NCBI GenBank assembly: GCA_018398575.1
Contig: JAGTXZ010000011.1
Coordinates: 1-64,000 of the forward strand
Length of the DNA: 64,000 nt
DNA from: Ampelomyces quisqualis
Taxonomy: Eukaryota; Ascomycota; Dothideomycetes; Pleosporales; Phaeosphaeriaceae
Direction: 5' to 3'
In this document: piece after piece, positions 36,541 through 49,382 of the stretch
Layout of the letters: each line of letters opens with the position of its first letter
Position numbering within the stretch: position 1 is the stretch's first letter
Translations under genes and position numbers: made by a program
The notes under the pieces: generated by a model
What the model was told of the DNA's origin: nothing
Databases searched by the model: none
Seen by the model: only the letters and a program-made list of their open reading frames with translations

Positions 36541-38490
36541 TTGCTGTAAAGCGCTACCCTGCCTTTTGCTGCAAGTAACTATAGCAAGAATAGTAGAAGT
36601 AAAAGAGTAGACTTACAAGAGCAAAACAATAAGTCTAAACGTAAGAAGAGTAACTAGAACGCTATAAAAGCAGGTAACCTGCCTATCCTCTAAGACAAGA
36701 AGAGTTAATACTGCATATGCAACTAATATCTAGAACTAAAACAAATAAGCAACAAGAACTAGGGCACGCACCTAAAAAGAAAATATAGTTTTTAAGGACT
36801 ACTTTAGAGAAGTATAAAGAGCTGCAAGTTTTAGTGTAATATCTGCAACAAGGTTAAGGACCTTTACTATTTTAAGTAACACTATAAACAGATGCACATA
36901 AATAAAGCTAACAGGATAGAATCTACTAATACGTAGATTAAGCTAGAGCCTTTGTAGGAAAGAGCTAAATCTGCTAGCAACATAGAAGAAGATAACAAAG
37001 AAGCTATATTACTATAAAAGAAATAAGTCTTGCAACAGCTAGGTGCTAACGCTAACTAGGCGTACACTTTTACACCTAATACTAAAGCTTAACTAGCTAT
37101 ACTAGGCAGTAGTGCTAGCTCTTATAACAACCTTAATTCTGTATATGTGTGTAATGCATATAATAAGCATCTGCTAGCAGGATTCAAAGAGAGTATACAG
37201 CTAGTAGGCAGTCTTAAGCAATTTGCAGCTACTACTAATAGATGCTCTTACTTGTTAGAGGATCTTCTAGCGTACTATGCGCACATAGAAGTAGCTAAGA
37301 TAGTGTTTCTCCTAGACTATAATAAGTTTATAGTAAAGTATAATAATAGCAATAACCTTTGCTACGCATAATTAATTGTAGACAAATAACAGGCGTAGGT
37401 AGTTCTAGAATTAGGTCCTCTTTAAGTGCCTATGCTTATTTATGCATCTCTCTGCTTACTAGGTTTCAAGAGCATATCTTTAGACGATTTCCTTCTGCAC
37501 ATATGCGCCTTTAATACAATTTAAGTCTATAATTTTAAGGCAATTCTACTAGGAGGCAGAGATAGCGTTTACTTTCCTGTTAAAATAGAGGCTGCAAAGG
37601 TTAGGTAGCAAGTTCAAGACCTACATAGTCTAGTAAACCTGTTAGATCTGCACAACACGCAGGAAAACAGAACGCTCTTGTTCCTAGTTAATCTACGCGC
37701 CTATTAACTATTGCTAGAGCTTAAAGAGTTAAACGCATGCAGTAAGAGTATACTAACTAGGCCCTGCAACATAACAGCGTGCGCAAACTAGAGTATTCTA
37801 GGCGTAAGAGGTATCTTCTTGCTAGAGTATTAGGACGCTAATAGTATAATAATAGTAGTAACAGTCTATAGCAGACACAAGATGTAGCTAACTTAGCCCT
37901 ACTATAGAAAAATTAATATTAAATAGTAGGCGCTCTTAGGCAGGCTATGCAGCAAGCTATTTCTAGTTATCCTTAACCCTAGAGACGTCTATGTCTAACT
38001 AGCGGGAAGACCTTACGCCTCTCTCTTACTAACGCTAGTGTTAATAACTAGAATAATATAGCTTAATTCTTAGGATATAGAGCGCTTAGCTTTTCTAGCT
38101 CTTGCTAAAAAGTTGCATACGCATCTTACAAACAAGGACCTAGCGCTTGAGTAGTTAGAGAAGGCAAAGCAATTGCTAAAGCTTTAGAAGCAGAGCTTAC
38201 TACTATATCTGTAGCCCTCTAACGTTGCTAAGCTTACTGCCTATAAGGTGTTCCTAAACGTATATAGCTTAAAGCGCGCTATAAGATTATAAACTAATTT
38301 GCTTTATAGGAATATTAAGGCAAGAGTGTTACTAGATGTAATTGCTATAGTAGTTGCAAAACATTACAATATAGATGCTGTAAGAAGGAACAACTTTGCA
38401 CTGTTTTCTGTTACTTACAAATATATACAGGCAAGCCTATAGAGAATTGCATAAACTGTTATAGTTACTACTACTTAGCTCTAATTAACA
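36541..38490 (+). pseudogene. RIP-killed zinc-finger protein
   Basis: One plus frame runs about 640 codons with only TAA/TAG stops, including the 74-codon open segment at 37147-37371. Order: a basic tract KSKRKKSN (about 36640, a likely nuclear signal); a first Cys/His cluster with YCICN and GTHLKRK (about 36710-36780); a second finger CNICNKVKDLYYFK-x-HYKQMH (36835-36897), which fits C2H2 or BED spacing; then helical segments YNKHLLAGFKESIQLVGSLK, ILLGGRDSVYFPVKIEAAKV, TLLFLVNLRAY, IIIVVTVYSRHKM and AKKLHTHLTNKDLALE. BED/C2H2 fingers followed by a long helical region are typical of transposases, recombinases or fungal regulators. No DDE or tyrosine-recombinase core was recognised, so the function stays open. 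Confidence 0.55.
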
Positions 38491-40070
38491 GCTAGCTATT
38501 AGTGCACTTAGATAGACAGGCAGACAAAAAAAAAAGTTTAACAAAGGAATTAACAATAATATATTATTTAGTATAGTAGTAAGTTCTGTAGGAGTAGAGA
38601 GTAAGGTGTAGTGCTGTGTATATAGCTAGTATATCTGCTCTGTAATAGCTTATTATTAGCGCAGATATTAAAGATAAACTAAGGCTTTAGAACCCTTACT
38701 ATGCTACTACTGCAGTTAATACCTAGGTAACTTTAATTGTTTTAACTATTATAGTGTTACTCTTAAGGACTTGCAATTCTTAGGTAACGCTACCTTTAGC
38801 TATAATTGTAACAGACTTATAAGGAACAAGGTTGTTGTTAAGGACTAATAGGGTAAATTAGCAAGAAGGCAGTAACTAACAGACAGAATGTTCTAAAAGT
38901 ACTTACAGCTAGTGCCTATCTAGATAAACACTTCTATTACTGCCTCTTTGTTAAGTGTAAGAAGCATATTGCAACGCACTTGGTAGAGCTAGAACGCAAG
39001 GTTTAGTAGGTAATTAGAAAGTAAAATGTATAGCTAACAAACTGCTTTATATACTTTCTAGTGCTAAACTAGTGCCTTAAACTCTAACGCAACTATAGAT
39101 TAAGATGTAGTTAGCCTTTATAAAATAATTACCTTATACAAGTCTAAGAAAGATAGAGTATAAACTTACAGTGCGTAATAAGCGTTTGTACAGCTACCTA
39201 AGCCTATAATAAGGTATAGCTCCAGTAAATTATAAAGAGTGTTGCGTTAATAGTGTATAGCATAGTATTCTATTATGCTACACTACTATACTCTAACGTA
39301 AAGAGTGCGCCTAGCGTCCTTATACGCGCGAGGAACAGCCTTTAAAAGTTATTTTCAGTTTTAAGGAGAAGAGGGCAGAGAGCCTGCAGTAGCAGTAGAG
39401 TAATCTTAGTAAGCACTAGAAGAGTAAGTAGACAGTAAGTAATTAAGACTATAGTAAGATAAACTAAAAACAGTTGCTATTACAAACGTACTCTGCTAAG
39501 CCTATTTGAGCGCAGCCTAGGAGTTAATTTACTCTAAAGTTTTGTACGCTATGCGCAACTATTGATTTGCTATTAGCAGTAAGATATAGCTGTAGATAAT
39601 AGAATGTACCTAGAACTACGCAATTCTAAAAGCAGCAGAAGAAGCTATACGCAAAGGAAATAGCGGAGGAATTAAGTAGAGTTAGGTAAGTTTAGGTAGG
39701 TAAGTTAACGCGTATAAGAGCTTACGTTTAGGTAACAACAAGAAAGCGTAGGCTAGGTAACGTAGACGCATAGACTATGTTAGTGTACACTTACGCTAGG
39801 ATTAAATTACAAGCACTTTCTAGTAGAAGAGAGGAAAGGTTCTATACAAACATAAGTTTCTATTTCTGCAATATAGCTACATGTTTGCAGTAAGCAGGAG
39901 AACAGGCTCTAGCGGGTTATACTAGGCTCTTAGGTGCTAAAACCCTAGGGATTGTAAATATAGTGCTAGTAACTACAATAACATTATAAAGTACAGGACT
40001 AAGAGCATAACTATTGTTAATACAGTAAACGTTTTGAATATACTTAGAGAGATCCTAAGTTAAGTCTAGA
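38491..40070. other. Dead sequence, no assigned gene
   Basis: A poly-A run occurs at 38526-38535. No frame could be followed. TGA and TCA remain scarce, as in the neighbours. Confidence 0.4.
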
Positions 40071-40079
40071 TTAAGCTCT

Positions 40080-40460
40080 CTATTAACAACGCACTAGTAA
40101 AAGGCGTTTATTAGAAGACTGCTTTGCTCTTAGGTCTAGAACACAGCAAAGACGTCTTTAAATAGACGTCTAAACTAACAAGAAATAGATATAGTGCAGC
40201 AGCTATTTTGTTTATACTTTAGATAGAGGACTTTAGGAAGGAAATATAAGAAATAGAAGCTCTAGCCCTACAGCTGCGCTAGACAAATAGCCTGTAGTTA
40301 ATTGTCTAGCTTTCTTGTTACCTAAGAAGAGTATTAGAAACCTTAGTTACAGTTGTCTTTAGCGTGGTTAAAATGTAGGTATTTGTAGGCTAAGCAGCTA
40401 GCGCAGTAGCGTTACTACTATTAGGTAACTAGGGCAATATAGCTAATCTAGAACTTGCGT
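40080..40460 (+). pseudogene. RIP-killed gene fragment, unknown
   Basis: A plus frame of about 125 codons reads KTALLLGLEHSKDVFK, TSKLTRNRYSAAAILFIL, IEDFRKEI, EIEALALQLR, LSCYLRRVLETLVTVVFSVV and GNIANLELA, with only TAA/TAG stops. Helix-rich. The pattern recalls the helical N-terminal domain of fungal proteins that begin with stacked helices, but nothing diagnostic is present. Confidence 0.4.
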
Positions 40461-42160
40461 AAAACTATACTTTAGGCGTAAATACTATTAGGAAGTTAAT
40501 TAGGCGCGTGTTCTAACCCTAAGGTAGTAGAAGGCAAGGGCTTAGCATGCTAGCGTTAGAATAACACCTTAAGAGTATAGGTCCTAGATAAACAACTAGG
40601 AAATAGCTAATAGTAGAGGGCTACAGAGCCTTACCTTTAACGTGCGCAACAGTAGTTAGGGCGTTAGTTTTACTCTAGTTTAGACTTATTAGTGTTATTA
40701 GGTGTTCTTAGTAATAATAGGGAGTTGCGCTTTAACAATTCTAATAAAGTCTAAGAGCTCTGTAACAGCAGCGTTAATAAAGTAGATTGTAATGCATAAA
40801 GTAAGAACAACTAGATAGTAACTAGTGCATCTTCCTTGCTACTTAATATATAGCTAAGTGCAATAAGAAGTTTACTAACGCTACTCTGTAACTTAAGGTT
40901 AAATTCTAGGCTGTGTTTAAATGTAACTAAATATTTTGCACTAAAAAGTAGCATAGCTGTTGCAGACTAGTTTGCGTAGTAGTTAACAGAGTGTTAAGTA
41001 CTGCAAGAGCGCCTAGTACAAGTGTTCTCCTATAGTAATACAGTTAGAGAGGAATTTTCTTACTACATAGTATATAGTTAGCGTAGTTAATTTGTAGTAA
41101 AAGTGTAGATGTGTGCAAAGAAGAAAGAATAATACTTATAGAATAGAAGATAGTCTAAGATGCAGCTTTTATTTAAGATAAAAGCAATTTATAGTATTAG
41201 AAGTTGCGCGTTAAGAAGAGTAACTATAGAAGAAATATGTACTAAATTTTGCTATAAGCCTAAACCCTAGGCGCCTACTAGGACGCAAAACTACTCTTTT
41301 AACTAGAACACGCACTATAACAAATAGCATTACTCTACTAATCTCTAGCAGCCTAAGCTGCGAGATTAATCTTTAGCATAGTAGTTGTAATCTAGTACAC
41401 GTTAATTACAATTGAGCTAATTTTTATGTCTAGAGTAAGCGCTTGTGTTCTTCTATAGTACAAGGCAAAGTTCTTGTTAATTAAAGAATTACGTCCTAAC
41501 TTAACAATCTTAGCTATTATAGCATAGCAAAGGAAATTATTATCTTAGAATATCTAGCTCTAGACATCCTTAAGCACGTGGTTATTATTGCAGGGTATAG
41601 TAGAAACGCTTTTATAAAGCGCCCTAGCGCTAGGACCTGTCTAAGGTATATAGTTAGTATATTTTAAGTTGGGCAAAAGATAGAAAAAACAGAGATTTAA
41701 CTTTAAAGACTAATTCTAAGAATTGTGCTAACGCAACTTCTTAAGGTATACTCTACTAGCGTTTTAAGCAAGGTAATTGTTGTTATTTACACTATACATG
41801 TTTTAAGGATAAGAATAATCTCTAATCTCTATGTAGGCGCATCTTACGCAGTGCTTGCGCTAGAAGAATATAAGGGGAAAAAGGCTGTTATACATAGTAG
41901 TAGCCTGCTTGCTTGCATCTGTAGATTTTTTCTTTTGTAACTTAACGCTAAATACTTACAACAGCAGTAGTTGTAGCGTAACTTCTAGTTCTAGTTATAC
42001 ACTAAAGTAATGTGTAAGAGACGTAAAGTAACTATTACTTTGTTCTAAGGCAGGTAGTTAATGTAGTATTAGTAAAGAACTAGTAGGCATAGAAACCTAA
42101 GTTTTACCTATATTACTAGGCTACTGCTTAAGAATACAAATATTACACTTTACTTTGCTA
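40461..42160. other. Dead sequence downstream of the helicase
   Basis: The open plus frame at 41725-41940 (71 codons) has no extension and looks accidental. No persistent frame on either strand. It lies 3' of the helicase pseudogene. Confidence 0.4.
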
Positions 42161-42164
42161 TCCT

Positions 42165-45100
42165 TGCACTAGATACAATAGATATTGCTATCTAAAAAGC
42201 TATTAAGTATAACTTGTTAGTAGACTCTAGGCAGATAGTTATAAGATTAGAGGTAAGCGTTAATAAGTTTCTAGGCCAAAGTAGTAGCCTTGTTGTAAAA
42301 AGAGGCAGGTCTAGGTTCTCTAGTAGTAATACAAGCTACTGTAGGTTTGCTGCTATAACTACATACTAACACTTAATAGTAGGAAAACATGTAGTCTAGT
42401 TTACTAAAATACTATTAGAGTTAGAGTTAAGGAAGATCTACCCTAGCAACAAATGCAGCATTACTTATTATTAGGCTATACAGATTGTCCTAGAACTCTA
42501 TAACTATCTTTTCTTTAATAGTTAAATCTAGTTATCTATAGAAATATAAGCACTAAAGTGCTTCTCTAAGCTGTTAAACTAGAGTCTTTGTACTAACATA
42601 TACTAGTACTCTGCTGTTAAAATAATCTTTTTGCTCTGCTTAGATTGCGTCTAGGTAACGCTAGAACAGCTACAGACCTTAACTAAACAGCACCTTATAA
42701 GCCAGATTAAGACAAGTAGATGCTAAATAAAGGACTGTAGCCTAGAAGTGTTCTAACGTATAACTGTAGGATTTAGCAACCTGTTCCTCTATAGACAGCA
42801 AAAGAGTAGCTAAGAGCAGCGTTATAGGCAACTTAAAACCTTAAAGTGTGTACATAAGCTAATACTCTATACAATACGTTGCATTAACAGATATAGTGCA
42901 GTAGCATTTATTAACTATAATTCTTCTAATACGTGTCTGTAATTATCTTAGCTACTAACAAAAGCTATAGGTTAAGATAGCGTTTGCAAGAGATATAATA
43001 ACAGTTGCACTGCTAACATTATTATACTTGCTGCCTCTAGTCTAGGCGTATACGTTTAGTCTAGAAATACAGTAGCATCTAATAATATCTTGCTAGGTAG
43101 AAATATAGGGCACAATTACTACTATAACTCTGTCCTTGTTACGCTAGTAGTAGGCAGGCAGAAGAAAGGCTATTAATTTTCCTTCTCTAGCAGCTGCTGC
43201 CTAAACAAGCAGAAGACGTTGTTAGAGAGTATACTAATAAGCTGCAAGCTAATACCCTCTAAAATTAGTATCTAGATTGTGCAGTACAGCGCAAAGCACT
43301 CTAAGCTTATAAGGCAAAGGTAGTAGTTAAGAGGCTATATGCAAAGAGTTTAGCTTTAGGTCCTTGTTTATATTATCTAAAAAGAATTTAATTATTAGAA
43401 GTGCTATATTGTTACTCTTAGTCCTAGTTAGTGTTATTACTAACAAGGAAGCAACGCTAGGCCTATAACAACCTATGTTCTAGGCATACTAGCTAGGTAC
43501 TAGCTCTACGCTAGAACAGCTTGTATTAACTTTAGGCGCAGTAAGGTAACTACAAGCGCGCCCTTTTCTAAGCAAACTAAATCTACTCTGCTTTAGTAAT
43601 AGTCTAGCTAGAGCAGACCTAACTAAAGCGCTAGTAACTATGTTAAGCTAATAGAAGGCATAATATACCTTAGAGGCTAAACAAGCACAGTTAGTAATAC
43701 GCCTATACTTATTATTAACCTTCTTTACATAAACACTATGCCCTACAAATGCTAAGTAACAGGCCTACTCTTCTACTGCCTCTTTTGTATCCTTGTGTAA
43801 CATTTGCTGTAGAGTTTTAAGATCTAACTAGTTAACAGCTACACTAGTATTACTAATAGACACCTAATTGCGCTTCTGTTTAAGGAGCTATTACCCTAAT
43901 GCAATTAGCGTATGTTGCAAATTGTTAAAGTTTAGAATGCACCCTAGAGAAGAGGCTTTTACAACCTTTTGTAAGTATTAAGTAAGTTGCTTCAAATTAA
44001 CATCTTACTCTATAGTTAGGCTAGGAAACAAGAATAAGCTAACTGCTTCTGTATAAAACTTACTCTGTTAGTCTTTACAGTTTCTCCTCTCTTTCTGCTT
44101 AAAAATAGTTTCTATATAGGCCCTAACTAGCTATAGGTAGTAAATAAGTATAGTGCTAACCTTACGTAGCAATATACAATATACAGGCTTAGCGTACTTA
44201 GATTAGCTATACTCTTTGTAATATGTCGTTACAATAGCTACACTTCTATTAATAAGAAAAATATTCTAAGGCATAATAGTGTTCTAGAATTAAACACTAA
44301 ATAGCTCTATGCCTTATACAGAGGCACTACTAGTAATATAGACTAAGAGTGCTAACCTATTATTAAACTAGTAGTAGTTTTAGGTATAGTTGTGTTAAAG
44401 ATTGCTCTGCTTAAACTAAACAAGCTGCTCTCTGCTTGTTAAGCGTCTAATAATCTAATCTTAACCTGTAGCAGGTAGGCTCTTGTCCTCTTCTATAGGT
44501 TGTATATCTACGTTAAACATATGCTAACTACGCTAATTCTAACAAGAAGAATCTCTAAGCTAATACTATAGCACTTAGGGGGGTTCTTTATCCTTATCTA
44601 GAAACAGTAACTAGTAGAGTTGCTGCTAAACATTAAGGTATAGGTCTTGCACAAAGGTGCAGAAATTATTAATATTAAACTAATAATCCTAGACTGCAAG
44701 AAGTTTACTCTTCTATAACATAATACCTTGCGCAGCTGCATAATACTAGTAACAGCTCGCTAGCTTAGCAAACGTAATAAGTTAGTATATTAGTGTCTTA
44801 AAGTAATAGCTTAGCTATTTCTTTGTGTTATTTGTAATCTAATCCTAGTATTCTACTCTAGTAACCTTTTTGTCTATACTGCACTGTAGATGCATCTCCT
44901 GTATAAAGGTAAAACAAGCGTATTTTTTTAGACTACTAATGCTAGTAGCAAAAAGGTACACCTCTATTAGCTTATTCTTGTTAGCAGCAAGTATAGCAAG
45001 AAGTAGATTAAAAGCTAAAGTTGTATAATTTGCGCTCTTGTTACATTCTATTAATAATACTAGCCAGAATTAATAGCAAAGAAGAATAAAGAGATATAAC

Positions 45101-46130
45101 TCTGCCTAAGACTGTAAAGAGTAGTCTAGGTCTGCCTTAATCCTTGTAAGCTAGTTACTATAGCTTTAGAGAAATAAATCTATCGCAGCCTACGCATCTT
45201 CCTGCTAATTATTAAGCTGGAATTTAACTAGAAACTACGCAATTCTTTGTTTGTAGCAAAATACAGCAATGAAAATACGCCTAAGGAGGTAGATATATGC
45301 TGCCTTGCTACTACTATACAACTAGAGTAGTCTTTTTAGATACTTTGCTATTAAGTCTTTCTGTCTATCCTGCATTACTGCAACAAGCGCAAACTCCTCT
45401 GTCTGCAATACTATCCTTTGATAGCAATAACTTAGGGTATAAATAGCCTTGTATAACAACTTCTTACTAGAATTGTTAGGCAGAGTATTAAGGTCTTACT
45501 AGGCCTAGCTGTTTATTCTGCTAAGATACAAAGCTAAGCGTATTTGGTTATAAAAACCTGCAGTTTAACCTTTAATAGGGCTTAGTAAGGTTTCAAATTA
45601 TTCCTGTTAACCCTGCAAGTAGGCTTCTTAAGCATAGGCAACAACTGCATTAATAGATCTAATCTAGCGCTAAGACAGGGACAGATTTGTTTTTGCATCT
45701 AATATAATTATATAGAAAGGGCAAGTAACAGGTTAATTACTTAAAGCGCTTCCTAGCTAATAAGCAGTTTTGCTAGGTAGACTATCTCTTCTCTTATACT
45801 TTATTAGCTGCTAAACTTGTGCGTCAAGACAATAGTGTTGCCTTTCTACAGGTTCTGGTTTAACCTAGTGTTATAGACGCAAGTAACGTTTTATAGAGTA
45901 CAGCTAGGTAGGTCCTCTAACTACATAGTTACACAATAGCCTCTATGTACCTAGAATAGGATAGATATACTGCGCAAAACTAGTCTTAATTTTTAGACTC
46001 TTAACAGGCAGGGGTAGTTTAACAGGAAAAGAGATCTTATTAAAATCTGTAATAAGAAAGAGTTATAGTAATTTAATAGTATAGAGAATCCTAAGTTACT
46101 ACTGCTTAGATTCCTAATAACTGTATTTTA
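42165..46130 (-). pseudogene. Dead telomere-linked RecQ-type helicase
   Basis: A fungal telomere-linked helicase. One minus frame of about 1,300 codons with TAA/TAG stops can be followed. Order: an N-terminal DUF3505-like zinc region with LLCNYVVRGP then QHQVKPEP and CLDAQV (about 45.95-45.78 kb); VTCPFYIIILDAKTNLS; a long helical region; the conserved NIFLINRSVAIVTTYYKEYS, where family members have an RNVFVIDGxVAxVTRYHK-like stretch (about 44.25-44.3 kb); Walker A as AREGKL, expected GGGKS, at 43174-43191; IVVIVPYIST; the DECH box as NKCY at 42901-42912; LLLATLLLSIEE (TATLPP motif, about 42.8 kb); helicase C domain VLVYVSTKTL, IISNAAFVARVDLP. Every mutated motif residue is explained by a C/T-type transition. 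Such helicases sit next to telomeres in many fungi. This one points toward the telomere but lies about 42 kb inside. It cannot hydrolyse ATP as it stands. Confidence 0.9.
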
Positions 46131-46774
46131 GTTAAAGATAGCAAGATATATTCTTAGGAAGAACAATTTGCGCGTATAGCGCGCAAACTAGGACCTAAAA
46201 GGTAGAATTATAGTAGATATAGTTTAGCAGGTTGCTAAGACATTCTGCTCTTAGCTTTAAACAGAGGATGTTATAGGTTTAGACTGCACTAAATAGATAG
46301 ATTGTTATCTTAGCATCTGTAGTAATTGTATTAAGGATGTTAGACAATTAAATAGTTAACTTAACTAACCTTATCTATTGTGTTATGCTATAGTCTGCTG
46401 CCTAAGCAAAGGTAGACTAGGTATAATACTAAAGGTAACAGAGCAAGAGTGTATTAGTGTAGAATATAAAGAGAGTAAAAGTTTAGCTAGGATAGGTAAG
46501 TATATTTTAGTAGAAGATACTACAAAATAAAAGATGTTAGAGTTTAATAGCGCTCTAGTAAATCTTAGCTAAACTTTTATATCTTAATTATCGCGATAGT
46601 AACAGAGTCTATAAAGCTTAACAAGGAAACGTACTTAGGTCTTACTGCTAGCGTATTTAGCAAGCAAAAGAGTAAGTAGAAACTACTCTTGTAAAGTTTA
46701 GAAACTGCCTACCTAATATTTAGAGTTCTTATCTCTACTTAGCTTGTAGAGTAGGTATGTTAAGTTTAGAATCC
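46131..46774. other. 5' flank of the helicase, no gene
   Basis: This is AT-richer and stop-dense, with no persistent frame. It would contain the promoter of the helicase copy, but no motif can be named. Confidence 0.4.
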
Positions 46775-47297
46775 TCTTATCTAATGTTTGGACACCTCTT
46801 ATTAAAGGTTTAGGAAAGGCTTATCTAAGGGTTAGAGCACGCTTATCTAAGGTTTAGAGAACGCTTATCTAAGATTTGGAGAACGCTTATCTAAGGTTTA
46901 GAGATAGCTTATCTAAGGTTTAGAGAACGCTTAGCTTAGGTTTAGAAAACGCTTATCTAAGGTTTAGAGAACGCTTATCTAAGGTTTAGAAAACTGCTTA
47001 TCTAAGATTTGGACAACTACTTATCTAAGGTTTAGAGACCTACTTATCTAAGGTTTAGAGAACTGCTTATCTAAGGTTTAGAGAACTGCTTATCTAAGGT
47101 TTAGAGAACTGCTTATCTAAGGTTTGGAGAACTGCTTATCTAAGGTTTAGAGAACTGCTTATCTAAGGTTTAGAGAACTGCTTATCTAAGGTTTAGAGAC
47201 CTGCTTATCTAAGGTTTAGAGACCTACTTATCTAAGGTTTAGAGAACTGCTTATCTAAGGTTTAGAGAACTGCTTATCTAAGGTTTAGAGAACTGCT
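46775..47297 (+). repeat. 22-23-bp satellite, about 23 copies
   Basis: The core is cttatctaaggtttagaga. The left copies have period 22 (gaacg) and the right copies period 23 (gaactg), so an early one-base insertion was propagated. A few copies carry ttgga in place of ttaga or aagatt in place of aaggtt, G/A differences of the RIP type. It lies about 0.65 kb upstream of the helicase start. Confidence 0.95.
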
Positions 47298-47939
47298 CCT
47301 CTAAAACTTAGAAGGCCCCTTTTAAGTGTCTCTAATTCTTTTCTAGTTAATAAAATACTTGGTCTGATTAGCGTTACCAAGACAGGCTAAGTTTTAGTAC
47401 AGTCCTATTCCGCACCTACGCCTTAGAAACTGTTAATTCAAGTGCTACTAGGGAAGGTAGAACAGAATTATATTTTAAATCCCTAGGTTAACATTTACCC
47501 TATAATTAGATAAGAAGCTAGGGCCTATAGTCTGTTTACTATAATATAGCGCCTTAATTTACGTACACAATAGCAGACAATATAGCCCTATTTACAGTAC
47601 AACTAAAATTAGGGTTAAACCTACGCAACTTAGAAATAGATTAGTAAAGGACTTTGGAACTATATATTAATTTACGCAGTAAGTAAAGAGAAGGGCTGGT
47701 TTAGAGAATAATAGCAGATTTAGGTCTTATTTTAGCATATTAACAAACAAGTAGAAAAGATATATAATGCTAACACATTAACAAGTTTATGCTTGTTTTA
47801 ACTTTACTATTATTTAAAATATCTGCATACAACTCGCTACACACATTACTAATAAAACCTTTACAGAGAAAATGTAGCAAAATTGCTAAGAATCTAGAGA
47901 AAATTACAGCGTTACTTTTTAGTAACATCTAACTACAAG
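47298..47939. other. Dead sequence between satellite and next frame
   Basis: No persistent frame or repeat seen. A less mutated patch (ggtctgattagcg, ctattccgcacc) occurs at about 47360-47420. Confidence 0.4.
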
Positions 47940-49275
47940 ATAATAACAAAGCTGCTTTTAATAAAGGATGCCTAGTAGTTTAACTTGCAGCGTAGACACA
48001 GAGATTAGGAAACCTGCAGTCTACACGCTTTATCGCAAAGTTACTATAGAACGCTTTAGAATAGATATGTTATAACGCTACTAAAGAGACGTTATTTGAT
48101 TTTATTAATGCCTATTACGCAAGTCTGCTAATTGTTAAGATAAGCACAGATAGAAACAGTAAACTAAGCAGTAAGTTAGACTCTAAGAATACAAATATAG
48201 ATATCTTAGGTGCAGAATTTGCAATATACGTAGAGTCTAAACTACATAATATTGCTTCTAAGCTGCGCAAAGACATAGTAATAAAAGGTACTTAAGTAGC
48301 GTTCTTATATACGCTAGAGGACTATAGCAGCATATTAAAACTGTAGCAAGACTATAAACAGAGTAACTAGAATGTGTTTAGAGACTTCCTCTAAGGATTA
48401 CTCTAGCAGAAAGCATCTATAGACGCAAGAGACAAGGCTACTAACACAATGCTAATTTTAGACCTTTACTTATAGTACTACAAAGTAATAAATTACAACA
48501 CTATAACACTAGCCTATACTTTCTAACACTACTAGGTTATAGCATTTGTCTATAAAAAGCTATAGGTATAATTAGAATTTCTCTAGCGTTACAGTAAATT
48601 ATCTAGGGAACCTAGTAGAGGGCTAGTAACCTTAGCAAAGGACGCACTATTTAAAGAGTTATATAAATTAACAAGGTATAGTAGCTGTCTATACTCTCTT
48701 TGCTAAGAAGAGTATCTATACAAGTCTTAAGAGATAGAAAAATTTATTACTTACAGAAAGAAATAGTACTTGCTAGAAGTGTTGTTTAGTTAAGAGGTCT
48801 TTGCAATACTACCTTCTACTACAATTTCTAACACTTAGATTAAGAGACTAGCCTTAGGAAATCTTTAAAGATAGATGCAAATAATATAGACGTGTAACTC
48901 TAATACTCTATATACATGTAAGAAAGTTGCACCCTAGCTAGGCGTATTAGTTTGCAGTAGTAATCTACTAGACTACACTATCTAGCTAGAACTACACAAC
49001 AGAAATCTTTAAGAGGCCTCTAGTAGATTCTAAAACATTAGAATGCTTCTTAACCTTGTGTACAGTCCTTTGTTAAACAGCGTACTTAACAAAGAGTTTA
49101 TAATATTATTAGTATACAAGAGTAGTAGGATAGAGTCCCTTAAATTAATACAACATAATATACTAAATAGTAATAGTAAAAAGGAAATACAAGTAGCGCG
49201 TACACTAGATATAGTTTAGAAAGAATAAGAAATAGAACAAAGGAAGGTTGTTTTCTGCTAGAGGATAATAAGAGA
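47940..49275 (+). pseudogene. RIP-killed gene, unknown
   Basis: A plus frame of about 440 codons with only TAA/TAG stops ends a few bases from hairpin C. Segments: RLGNLQSTRFIAKLL, ETLFDFINAYYASLLIVKIS, NTNIDILGAEFAIYVESKLH, NIASKLRKDIVIKGT, DARDKATNTMLILDLYL, RGLVTLAKDALFKELYKLTR, KKVAP and LVCSSNLLDYTI. Near the C-terminus come CNSNTLYTCKK and VYSPLLNSVLNKEF. It resembles the replication or recombination proteins of mobile elements only in general composition. Family not recognised. Confidence 0.45.
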
Positions 49276-49282
49276 ATAGGTA

Positions 49283-49382
49283 GTAGAATAGTCTATAGGA
49301 TAGTTATAGCGCTAAGCGTACTAGATTTACGCTTGTAACTCTAGTGCCTATAGCAGAAAGACTATCTTACAGACTATCTTAC
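49283..49382. repeat. Hairpin element, copy C
   Basis: Arms of 43 nt (49283-49325 and 49340-49382) flank a 14-nt loop with ACGCTTGTAA, identical in its core to copies A and B. The arms contain two 12-bp units of the GTAGGATAGTCT type, matching the unit of the 55.2-kb satellite. It lies directly after a dead gene and 0.3-0.5 kb before the AT-rich block. Confidence 0.85.
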
